Positions 1 to 6,563 of a stretch of 12,113 nucleotides of DNA are shown one piece after another. Location: assembly GCA_021779635.1 (NCBI GenBank), contig JAJYAH010000131.1:1-12113 (forward strand), read 5' to 3'. This stretch comes from Pseudomonadota bacterium. Its GTDB lineage: Bacteria > Pseudomonadota > Alphaproteobacteria > Rhizobiales > Xanthobacteraceae. The first letter of the stretch is position 1. Every line of letters begins with the position of its first letter. Position numbers and translations under genes: made by a program. The notes beneath the pieces are model-generated. The model was not told where the DNA came from. It searched no databases and was given only the letters and a program-made list of their open reading frames with translations.

Positions 1-494
1 CCTCCGATCTGCCAATGCTGAATCGCGCCCGGCATGATGAATCCGCATCATGCTCGCCAGGCACGCAGCGACGTCGGCAGGGAAAGACATGCTTCATCTC
101 GGGAAATCCGCAGGCACAGGCGAATTCGAGCGTTCTTCGGCGAGACCGCCACACGCATCATCCACGAGGTCAAAAGCGTCAACAGCGTCGTCTATCATGT
201 GAGGTCAAGAACGCCCGCGATGGTCGAGTGAGAGCGCGGGGTAAGGATCCGTCCCCCGACGGTCACTACGACCAAAAAAGCGCTTTGCCCTCCAATGCAT
301 CCCAGCTTGTAGGCAGGATTGAACCGCGGAAGCCGCTTTTTCCAGCCTGACGACTCGCGACCCGCTTAGTCCCAACGAGACTAGCGCACGCTCCACAAGG
401 ATTGGCAAAAGAAAGAAAATCATAGACCAAAGGTAGTAAAAATTTTAAACCTCGCCTAAGGCGTTAACCGTCGTAAACGCGATAGGGGGAGATA
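1..494. other. Intergenic/decayed stretch upstream of the kinase
   Basis: No convincing gene is visible. Short open frames on both strands have arginine/serine-rich, low-complexity translations, no good ribosome binding sites and no domain I recognise. The last 80 bases before the kinase are clearly more A/T-rich than the rest and are the likely promoter region, but no clean -35/-10 pair can be named. The stretch may contain worn remnants of older genes. Confidence 0.5.
453..480. promoter_or_regulatory. Two overlapping dyads just upstream of the kinase start
   Basis: A perfect short palindrome CGCC-TAA-GGCG (453-463) runs directly into a second inverted repeat, GCGTT (461-465) and AACGC (476-480), separated by 10 bases. 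Together they lie 15-42 bases before the kinase start codon, where an operator or 5' leader hairpin would sit. This is only a symmetry observation; the arms are short and could arise by chance. Confidence 0.25.
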
Positions 495-1862
495 TTGGAT
501 TCTGCTAAGGCGAGGGAGTGGGAAGATCGATTTCGGGGAAAGAAACTTGAGTCCTGGACGATCGAGAAGCTAATCGACCACGGCAAGTCCGCGGCAGTGT
601 TTCGTGCATCAGGTGAAACGGGCTTGGTCGCGCTGAAAATTTTTGATGATGAAATCATCCAGCGTTATGGCGATGCGACGCAACTTGGTCGTATTAATCG
701 CGAGCTGTCGTTAGTTGGAAAGCATCACTCGAACATGGTTCGTATTCTAGGCGGCGGTGTAGACGCTGAGAGCAAGAATCATTTTATAGTCATGGAGTTT
801 TTGAACGGGCCCAGTCTGAACAAATGTCTGGCAAGCATACCAGAAGCAAACATTCCGAGCCTGATAGAGCAGCTGGTATCAGCGTGCGAGTTCTTGGAGT
901 CAATGAACTTAGCGCATCGAGACATCAAGCCAGCTAATATTATCATTCTCGAAAATTTCAGCAAGCTAGTGCTTCTGGATTTCGGCGTGTTGAAGCCAAT
1001 AGGTGAGGCTGGTGTAACTGACGTTGATGGCCAGCGTCTGTTTGTTGGTACTTTGCAATACAGCTCTCCGGAGTTCTTGCTGCGAGATGAGGCAAATGAT
1101 GTAGGCGGTTGGCGAGCTCTTTCGATCTACCAAGTTGGCGCGGTACTGCACGATCTCATTATGCGCCGGCCAATTTTTGAGGAATTCGTCAATCCATACG
1201 CCGTTTTGGTCAACGCGGTGCAACGAGAGCTCCCAAATGTGGCTAGCGAAACTGCTCCATCATATTTGGTAGACGCCTGTCGCATGGCGTTGGTGAAAGA
1301 CCCGGCTAAGCGGTTAAGCCTTGTCAATTGGGACTCGTTCCGACCCCCAAACCCTGCGCAAGCTGCAGAGGAGGCTCGCAAACGCGTTGGTCGGCGAATC
1401 TTGTTTGCCAAATCTGAGAAAGCTCCCGCGCAGGCGAAAGATGCTGCCGCAGTCGGAGACCTTCTCAATACGGTTATTGAAGGGTTGAAGATCGAGGCTA
1501 GACGAATACGGCAAGCGAATGCGTCTTTGATTCCACCAATCGAAGTGACAAGACCGGGACGACGGGGTCCGGCGCTCTTGATTCAACTGAAGCCATCTGA
1601 AAGCTTGCAGCTCGCGCGGGGAATAAAGCTGAAAGTTGCTGTCGAAGTTGTCGATGTAGATGCGCAGGCGATCACTGTGTGCATCGCAGCGGCAGCCGGC
1701 ACGCAGGCGATGGACGACGTTCCTCTCTTAGAGGTGTTTAAAGGACCCTATAGCTCCAACGCGATAGGTGATCGAATTGAGGCGGCTTTATTCTTGTGCC
1801 TGGATCAAGCGCAACGAGGATGCGAGGGGCCGCTCAACCTTGAAGGCCTAGGAGGAACCTGA
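495..1862 (+). CDS. Serine/threonine protein kinase with C-terminal extension
   Basis: This is a 455-residue Hanks-type (eukaryotic-like) protein kinase, expected to transfer ATP phosphate to Ser/Thr. Kinase landmarks in order: a degenerate Gly-loop near 30-37 (HGKSAAVF), the ATP lysine K48 in VALK, a probable helix-C glutamate E70, the catalytic loop HRDIKPAN at 141-148 (D143, K145, N148), DFG at 162-164, SPE at 191-193 in place of APE, and R273 near the end of the domain. The helix-F aspartate of the usual DxYxxG is serine (S210 in SIYQVG). Residues about 290-455 form a domain I do not recognise; no membrane segment is visible. The start is TTG at 495, chosen because GGGGGAG ends four bases upstream and the frame begins naturally there. 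The stop overlaps the helicase ATG by one base, indicating an operon. Codon use is more A/T-rich than in the genes to the right, suggesting acquisition. The kinase call is secure; its substrate is unknown. Confidence 0.88.
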   Translation: MDSAKAREWEDRFRGKKLESWTIEKLIDHGKSAAVFRASGETGLVALKIFDDEIIQRYGDATQLGRINRELSLVGKHHSNMVRILGGGVDAESKNHFIVMEFLNGPSLNKCLASIPEANIPSLIEQLVSACEFLESMNLAHRDIKPANIIILENFSKLVLLDFGVLKPIGEAGVTDVDGQRLFVGTLQYSSPEFLLRDEANDVGGWRALSIYQVGAVLHDLIMRRPIFEEFVNPYAVLVNAVQRELPNVASETAPSYLVDACRMALVKDPAKRLSLVNWDSFRPPNPAQAAEEARKRVGRRILFAKSEKAPAQAKDAAAVGDLLNTVIEGLKIEARRIRQANASLIPPIEVTRPGRRGPALLIQLKPSESLQLARGIKLKVAVEVVDVDAQAITVCIAAAAGTQAMDDVPLLEVFKGPYSSNAIGDRIEAALFLCLDQAQRGCEGPLNLEGLGGT

Positions 1863-2425
1863 TGGAGTCGTCTTGGTGGAAAGATCTTAGTCAACTTGAT
1901 GACGAGCAACGGAAAGTAATCTCGGTGGATGACGATGCCGACCATCTTGTCATTGGGCCGCCCGGCTGCGGTAAGACTAATCTTCTGCTTTTGCGCGCGA
2001 GCTATCTTCACAGAAAAGGAACTACTAATATTAAAGTGCTCGCCTTCGGCCGAGTCCTAAAAGAGTTCATTGTTTCGGGCACCGCTCACTATCCGTTTGC
2101 GCCGGACAAGGTGCAGACGTTTATGCGATGGGCATACGAAATTTTGAGCGCAAATGGCATTCACTTGAATCATGATGATGAATTCGACAAGGTTCGCGAT
2201 GAGATGTTCGCGAAACTAAGCGAAGTGGCTGCTATGAAAAAGGCTGAGAATGTTTATGATGTGATACTGCTTGATGAAGCGCAAGACTACTCTGCTGATG
2301 AGGTAGAGCTAATCCGTTTGTTCGGTGAAAGGAGAGCTGGTCTCGGTTGTCTGAACAGCAATTCCGCGTCGATAAGTGGAGCTTCTGCCAAGGTTAGGCT
2401 GCCGCGCGGAACGACAGCGGGTTGA
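1862..2425 (+). pseudogene. UvrD-like SF1 helicase, 5' part, truncated by IS3-family element
   Basis: This is the N-terminal ATPase half of a superfamily 1 helicase. Visible motifs are a Q-motif-like DDEQ at 13-16, Walker A GPPGCGKT at 32-39 (K38, T39), a motif Ia-like VLAFGRVL at 59-66, and Walker B VILLDEAQD at 134-142 (D138, E139). Homology fades near residue 157. The frame then runs through about 30 residues of unrelated sequence into the IS3-family element and stops at 2425. Motifs III-VI and the second RecA fold are absent, so DNA unwinding is not expected. The ATG overlaps the kinase TGA by one base (TGATG), with GGAGGAAC just upstream inside the kinase gene, so the two were translationally coupled. 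No continuation of the helicase was found beyond the IS, which means the 3' part was deleted or moved as well as interrupted. Kinase plus UvrD-type helicase pairs resemble modules of accessory genome-defence loci, but that role is inference. Confidence 0.8.
2370..2389. repeat. IS3-family terminal inverted repeat, orfB side
   Basis: Twenty bases starting CGATAAGTGGAG match the reverse complement of 3569-3588 at 19 of 20 positions. The match does not extend convincingly outward or inward. The orfB stop codon (2394) lies just inside this end. Confidence 0.8.
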
Positions 2426-3221
2426 AGTAAGCTTGATCCGGGGTGCCGCCGTCAAGGCTCGAGTGGGGACGCCGGCCATTGTAGAAGTCGAGGTAGCGGC
2501 CGATCGAAGCGCGGGCGTCGGACACAGTATCGTAGGCGCGCAGATAGACCTCCTCATATTTGACGCTGCGCCACAGCCGCTCGACGAACACGTTGTCGCG
2601 CCAGGCGCCCCGGCCGTCCATGCTGATGGCGATGCCATGACTGGCAAGCACGCCCGTGAACGCGGCGCACGAGAACTGCGAGCCCTGGTCGGTGTTGAAG
2701 ATGTACGGCTTGCCGTGGCGAGCGAGAGCATCTTCCAGCGTCTCGACGCAGAATGCGGCTTCCATCGTAATCGAGACGCGCCACGACAGCACCCGGCGGC
2801 TGAACCAGTCGAGCACCACCGCGAGATAGACGAAGCCGCGCGCCATCGGGATGTAGGTGATGTCCATCGCCCAGACCTGGTTCGGGCGTGTGATCTCGAT
2901 TCCGCGCAGTAGATACGGATAGATCTTGTGCCCGGGTTCGGGCTTGGTAGTACGCGGCCGGCGGTAGAGCGCCTCTATCCCCATCCGCCGCATCAGCGTT
3001 TTGACATGCCGACGGCCGATCTTGCACCCCTCGGCAGCCAGCAGGTCTCGCAACATTCGCGAACCGGCGAAAGGAAACTCCAAATGCAGCCGGTCGAGCC
3101 GTTGCATGATCGCGAGGTCGGCGGGCGACACCGAACGTGGTAGATAATAGACACTGCCACGGCTGATCTTCAAAACTTCCGCCTGTTTCGTGATCGGCAG
3201 GTCGTGCTCACGGTCGATCAT
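2394..3221 (-). CDS. IS3-family transposase OrfB (DDE integrase core)
   Basis: This is the catalytic part of the transposase, 275 residues. It has an N-terminal HTH_21-like segment (about 45-90, with FAGSRMLRDLL), then the rve integrase core with catalytic D120 (MDITY), D178 (NTDQGSQF) and E214 (DNVFVERLW). The D178-E214 spacing is 35 residues, with a basic K221 seven residues after the glutamate. The C-terminal FYNGRRPHSSL is typical of IS3 transposases. It is normally made as an OrfAB fusion by -1 frameshifting. Independent initiation at the ATG inside the ATGA overlap is also possible. No disrupting stop or missing catalytic residue is seen. Confidence 0.93.
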   Translation of the reverse strand: MIDREHDLPITKQAEVLKISRGSVYYLPRSVSPADLAIMQRLDRLHLEFPFAGSRMLRDLLAAEGCKIGRRHVKTLMRRMGIEALYRRPRTTKPEPGHKIYPYLLRGIEITRPNQVWAMDITYIPMARGFVYLAVVLDWFSRRVLSWRVSITMEAAFCVETLEDALARHGKPYIFNTDQGSQFSCAAFTGVLASHGIAISMDGRGAWRDNVFVERLWRSVKYEEVYLRAYDTVSDARASIGRYLDFYNGRRPHSSLDGGTPDQAYFNPLSFRAAA

Positions 3222-3529
3222 CGCTTTGCGCTCAGCAGGCCGGCTTTGCTGAGCGCGCCTTCTAAAAAATCGTTCTCAAGCGTCAGCTCCCCGATCTTGG
3301 CGTGCAGCGTTTTCACGTCCACCGCGGGCTCGCTCGTTCTGTTGCCACCGCCAGGACCAAATACCTCGGCCGCTGCTTCCTGAAGCTGGGACTTCCACTG
3401 CGTGATCTGGTTCGGGTGCACATCGAAATGCTCAGCCAGCTGGGCCAGCGTCATCTCGCCCTTGATCGCGGCTAACGCCACCTTGGCCTTGAATGCCGGT
3501 GCGTGCTGCCGGCGGGCTCGTTTGCTCAT
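3218..3529 (-). CDS. IS3-family transposase OrfA (HTH, DNA-binding)
   Basis: A 103-residue basic protein that binds the element's terminal repeats and regulates transposition. A helix-turn-helix covers about residues 12-47 (PAFKAKVALAAIK to NQITQWK), followed by a leucine-zipper-like stretch at about 73-95 used for oligomerisation. The start at 3529 (MSKRARRQ) is preferred over an in-frame ATG eight codons upstream because AGGAGAG lies at 3533-3539 with correct spacing. Its stop overlaps the orfB ATG by four bases. Confidence 0.9.
   Translation of the reverse strand: MSKRARRQHAPAFKAKVALAAIKGEMTLAQLAEHFDVHPNQITQWKSQLQEAAAEVFGPGGGNRTSEPAVDVKTLHAKIGELTLENDFLEGALSKAGLLSAKR
3263..3269 (-). promoter_or_regulatory. 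Candidate -1 programmed frameshift heptamer
   Basis: On the - strand the orfA frame reads GAT TTT TTA, giving the slippery heptamer T TTT TTA in exactly the X XXY YYZ register. Slipping by -1 gives TTT TTT AGA AGG and an open frame (RRRAQQSRPAERKA) that runs straight into the orfB ATG with no stop. IS3-family elements are known to make their transposase this way; use of the T-run rather than the commoner A-run is read from the sequence, and function is inferred. Confidence 0.65.
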
Positions 3530-3568
3530 CGTCTCTCCTGATTCGCGGGACAATCTTGCCCGCCGTCA

Positions 3569-3588
3569 GGCAGAAACTCCACTTATCG
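3569..3588. repeat. IS3-family terminal inverted repeat, orfA side
   Basis: The partner of the repeat at 2370-2389. Read on the - strand it begins CGATAAGTGGAG and differs at one position. A TG dinucleotide nine bases further out (3597-3596 on the - strand) could be the true tip, but the other end has no matching TG at the symmetric place. Confidence 0.78.
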
Positions 3589-3642
3589 CCCTGTCCAGAT
3601 TTCCGGAGCCAGCTCTCTTTAGCTGTTGCGACAATCGGTTCG

Positions 3643-3900
3643 TCAGCAGTCGTTGCGGTTATCCCAGGCCCCATGAGCGCGCCAGGCTGACCACGCCATG
3701 TAATCGGTCTGCGAGTTGTAGGGATTTCCCGGCTCTTCGCTGCACCAGCCGGAGCCTTCGGTAGAGCCATAGGCATTGCGGAAGGTTTCGCTGGTCGTGG
3801 CCGGCGCCCGGCGAACGTGGCGCGCAAAGGCCGGAGCGGTTAGGGTTGTCGACCCTGCAATCAGCAATATGCCGAGTGCGTAGACAGTCGCTTCGTTCAT
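3643..3900 (-). CDS. Small secreted protein with signal peptide
   Basis: An 85-residue protein with a Sec signal peptide: short N-region, hydrophobic core at about 7-22, and cleavage after AFA (residue 27). The mature part is about 58 residues, rich in Asn, Ser, Trp and Tyr, with WCSEEPGNPY and TDYMAWSAWRA segments. It has only two cysteines, C53 and the C-terminal C85, which could form one disulfide in the periplasm. I believe small proteins of this kind recur in Bradyrhizobium genomes as hypothetical proteins; no function is known to me. The start at 3900 is chosen because GGAGAC lies at 3905-3910 and the signal peptide begins there, not at the in-frame ATG 22 codons earlier. It is transcribed away from the sigma/oxidase gene and toward the IS element. 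Confidence 0.75.
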   Translation of the reverse strand: MNEATVYALGILLIAGSTTLTAPAFARHVRRAPATTSETFRNAYGSTEGSGWCSEEPGNPYNSQTDYMAWSAWRAHGAWDNRNDC

Positions 3901-4261
3901 TCTTGTCTCCGTTTTGATTTGCCGCGCAGGTAACTGTCGTTTGCGTGCGCGGTAGAGGGCATGCACTAGCTAGGCAATCGCTGCGCGCTGGCTATTAAAC
4001 AAAGCTTCAGACATCGCGGCGCGCCATGGTCTGCCGACGATGCGTGATGTTAGGTGAGACCAAGTGCTGCCAGTCGCCGTCTTTTGTTTCAACGGAAAGA
4101 GAATGGTCGCTGATCCGTGAGTAGCGCGAATATAGTCGCCGGAATGCGAAGTTAATTTCGTAACCGTCAATTTAATTGCGTGCAGGTCAAATCCCCTATC
4201 TCTTGAGTGCGACTAGAGGTTCGATGCGAACCAGGAAAATCAAGAGGTGGGAGAGATTGAC
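3901..4261. other. Divergent intergenic region
   Basis: About 360 bases between the - strand secreted protein and the + strand sigma/oxidase gene; promoters for both should lie here. A 66-codon open frame on the - strand (3970-4170) starts with TTG, has no ribosome binding site and no recognisable protein, so it is not called. No clean sigma-32 or EcfG-type promoter pair was found by eye. The last bases contain the GGGAGAG used by the next gene. Confidence 0.5.
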
Positions 4262-6181
4262 ATGGGCATCGAGGGACAGTTTCGGGAGATCACGAATCGG
4301 ACCGGGCGACAGCTCGCGCCTGCCGGAAACGAGGCCGGGAAGAATTATTTTTCCAGCATTCGTCGCTTTCCGGTCCTGGAGCGCGAACGTGAATACGCGC
4401 TCGCAAGGCGCTGGCGCGACGAGGGTGACCGTAAAGCAGCCGATCAGCTCGTTACCAGCCATCTGCGGCTCGCCGCCAAGATAGCGATGGGCTACCGCGG
4501 TTACGGACTTCCGATGACGGAGATCATCTCTGAAGGGAATGTGGGCCTGATGCAGGCATTGAACCGCTTTGAGCCGGAAAGGGGCGTTCGCTTCTCCACT
4601 TATGCGATGTGGTGGATCAAGGCTTCCATCCAGGACTACATCCTTCGATCGTGGTCGCTGGTGAAGATTGGCACGACCGCGGCCCAGAGGAAGCTGTTTT
4701 TCAAACTGCGTTCGGCCAAGAACAAGATTGCGGCGCTGGAAAGCGGTGACCTGCATCCCGATCATGTCGCTTTGATAGCGAAGGACCTCGAGGTGTCGGG
4801 CCAGGATGTCATCGAGATGAACCGACGAATTGTCGGGGACAGATCGATCAACGTGCCGCTGAGTGAGGAAGGCGAGGCCGGCGAATGGCAGGACCGCCTG
4901 GTTGATGACTCGCCGTCGCCGGAGAGTCTCGTCCTTGAACTGGATGAGAAAGAACGACGCCTCGGCGCGCTGACGGTTGCGATGGAGGTTCTGAATGGCC
5001 GGGAACGGCAGATTTTCGAGGCGCGGCACTTGGCGGAATCGCCCGAAACGCTTGAAAGACATGAGATGCAGGAACAGAACCTGTTGTCCGCTCCGCTCAT
5101 CGTTCGCACCGGCGCGGAGCTCCGTGAGGACCGGCAGGAAGTCGTTCTGATGTTGCACGACTTCACTTTCCGTTCCCCCGCCGAAGTGCTCGCCGGACTG
5201 ACAGGCGCGAGCACGACAGGGACCGCAGCTATGAAGCACAAAACGGAGGAGATGTCGGCCGGAGGCGGAGGCAATCAGGAGGCCAGCGTGCCAGCGCAGA
5301 TGCGGGGTGCCGCGATGACGGAAACGGCCCGTGAGAATAGCGGCGGCATGCATATGAACGTGCATATGGATTTGAATGACGTGCAATATGACGCCTTCCT
5401 GGCCAATGACCGAACGCTCTCCGATTCCGAGATCGTGCATGTCGACCGGGGCGGGCGCGTCCGGCTTCGAATCATCAACGGCGCATCGTCTAGTCAGTTT
5501 TGGATCGACCTCGGTGAACTGACCGGCCGCGTTGTCGCAACAGATGGCTGGCCCGTAGAGGAAGTTGCCTGCCATCGTTTCCCGCTCGCTATGGCGCAGC
5601 GTCTAGACGTTCTGATCGACTTGCCAGCGTCAGGCGCGTTTCCGATCCTGGCGCAACTCGAGGGTGGTCGCCGGCAGACCGGAATTGTTCTCGCCGTGAA
5701 AGCTGCGCCTGTTCGCCATATCGCCGACGAGAGCGCACAAATGGCCCCACCTATCGATCACTCACTCGAAGCGCGGCTGGTCGCGGCCAATCCGCTGCAT
5801 GCACGTCCTGCGGACATTGCCGAGACGATCACGCTGGGCGGCGGAATGAAGCCATATGCCTGGTCGATGAAGGGCGAGTATTGGCCCCATGTCACGCCGC
5901 TAATGATAAGAAGCGGACAGCGTGTTCAGATCGACCTCGTCAACCAGACGATAATGGCCCACCCGATCCATCTGCACGGCCACGCGTTCCAGGTGCTCGC
6001 CCTCGATGGGCTGCCGATCCGGGGCGCCGTGCGTGACACGATTCTCGTCATGCCCATGGGGCGCGTGCGCATCGCGTTCGACGCGAACAATCCGGGACGA
6101 TGGGCATTCCATTGCCACAACCTCTATCACATGATGTCCGGGATGATGACCGAGTTCCGGTATGAAGGAATTACCGTCTAA
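4262..6181 (+). CDS. Chimeric gene: RpoH sigma factor N-part fused in frame to multicopper oxidase C-part
   Basis: A single 639-codon frame that joins two unrelated proteins. Residue numbers below count from the GTG at 4247; subtract 5 for the ATG start. Residues 1-270 are an RpoH-type sigma-32: region 2 (about 67-138, with HLRLAAKIA, GNVGLMQALNRFEPERGVRFSTYAMWWIKASIQDYIL-type core), RpoH box AAQRKLFFKLR (145-155), region 3, and the beginning of region 4 (LNGRERQIFEARHLAESP). At about 271, before the region 4.2 helix-turn-helix that reads the -35 box, the protein switches to a multicopper oxidase at HEMQEQNLLSAPLIVRT. That oxidase then runs to its natural end with a Met/His-rich insert (328-375), HPIHLHGH (572-579), and HCHNLYHMMSGM (622-633) carrying type 1 copper ligands C623, H628 and M633. 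The first cupredoxin domain with the other copper histidines and any signal peptide is absent. ATG at 4262 is preferred because GGGAGAG (4249-4255) precedes it. Neither half is expected to be fully active. The nearest reading is an in-frame deletion that fused adjacent genes. Confidence 0.85.
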   Translation: MGIEGQFREITNRTGRQLAPAGNEAGKNYFSSIRRFPVLEREREYALARRWRDEGDRKAADQLVTSHLRLAAKIAMGYRGYGLPMTEIISEGNVGLMQALNRFEPERGVRFSTYAMWWIKASIQDYILRSWSLVKIGTTAAQRKLFFKLRSAKNKIAALESGDLHPDHVALIAKDLEVSGQDVIEMNRRIVGDRSINVPLSEEGEAGEWQDRLVDDSPSPESLVLELDEKERRLGALTVAMEVLNGRERQIFEARHLAESPETLERHEMQEQNLLSAPLIVRTGAELREDRQEVVLMLHDFTFRSPAEVLAGLTGASTTGTAAMKHKTEEMSAGGGGNQEASVPAQMRGAAMTETARENSGGMHMNVHMDLNDVQYDAFLANDRTLSDSEIVHVDRGGRVRLRIINGASSSQFWIDLGELTGRVVATDGWPVEEVACHRFPLAMAQRLDVLIDLPASGAFPILAQLEGGRRQTGIVLAVKAAPVRHIADESAQMAPPIDHSLEARLVAANPLHARPADIAETITLGGGMKPYAWSMKGEYWPHVTPLMIRSGQRVQIDLVNQTIMAHPIHLHGHAFQVLALDGLPIRGAVRDTILVMPMGRVRIAFDANNPGRWAFHCHNLYHMMSGMMTEFRYEGITV

Positions 6182-6203
6182 CGCCAGGTACAGGAAGATC
6201 AAA

Positions 6204-6563
6204 ATGATGCTCGACTGGAACGACTATCGCAAAGAACTGGCGGCCGGCGTAAAGGAAGCCGGTCGCCTCAACCCCGATACGATCAAGGGCTATATGGCCT
6301 TGAGCGGAGCCGGCCGGAAGACCGACTTGCTCGGAGCGAAGGTACGCGAGCTGATTTCGCTTGCGATAGGTGTTACGCTGCGCTGTGACGGCTGTATCAC
6401 CGTCCATACCGATGCGGCTATCAGGCACGGTGCGAGCAGGGAGGAAATTGCGGAAGCTTTGGGGGTAGCCACGGCCGTCAGCGCCGGTGCCGCGCCGGTC
6501 TACTCCACGCGTGTGATGGACGCGTTCAAGGAATATCCCCACGTGGCCGCATCGCAACCGTGA
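6204..6563 (+). CDS. Carboxymuconolactone decarboxylase-family (AhpD-like) protein
   Basis: A 119-residue all-helical protein of the CMD/AhpD fold. The key segment is E49-x(11)-C61-x-x-C64-x-x-x-H68 (REL...RCDGCITVH), the pattern of AhpD-like members that use a redox-active CxxC with a nearby proton-relay His and Glu; the HGASREEIAEALGVA segment (75-89) is also characteristic. This points to a peroxidase or disulfide-reductase role and not lactone decarboxylation. The start is the ATG at 6204, with AGGAAGA at 6192-6198; a second ATG follows immediately. It begins 22 bases after the sigma/oxidase stop and overlaps the next gene by four bases, so the three are probably one operon. The partner peroxiredoxin is not in the window. 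Confidence 0.87.
   Translation: MMLDWNDYRKELAAGVKEAGRLNPDTIKGYMALSGAGRKTDLLGAKVRELISLAIGVTLRCDGCITVHTDAAIRHGASREEIAEALGVATAVSAGAAPVYSTRVMDAFKEYPHVAASQP

Larger units (their letters stand above)
2370..3588 (-). mobile_element. IS3-family insertion sequence, about 1.2 kb
   Basis: The element has orfA and orfB on the - strand, flanked by imperfect inverted repeats at 2370-2389 and 3569-3588 (CGATAAGTGGAG shared exactly, then one C/T difference, then TTCTGCC). The transposase is DD35E and the two frames overlap by ATGA, as expected for IS3-family elements. The exact ends are uncertain: no matching TG...CA tips and no 3-5 base target duplication could be found around the repeats. Both transposase frames look intact, so the element may still be mobile. 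It interrupts the helicase gene. Confidence 0.85.

Noticed and set aside
15..350. Overlapping short frames on both strands at the left edge
   Set aside because: Arg/Ser-rich translations, no ribosome binding sites, no recognisable motif.
2376..2912. A 178-codon + strand frame inside the IS3-family element
   Set aside because: Antisense to orfB, whose DD35E motifs are clear; the translation has no protein character.
3970..4170. A 66-codon - strand frame in the divergent intergenic region
   Set aside because: TTG start with no ribosome binding site and no family resemblance.
4180..4215. A possible sigma-32 promoter (CCCCTAT near 4191 or CTTGAG near 4202) before the sigma/oxidase gene
   Set aside because: Neither element has its partner at the required 17-18 base spacing.
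4196..5575. A 459-codon open frame on the - strand
   Set aside because: It lies opposite the sigma/oxidase gene, which carries unmistakable motifs; the - strand translation is His/Arg-rich and matches no family. High-GC genes commonly create such antisense frames.
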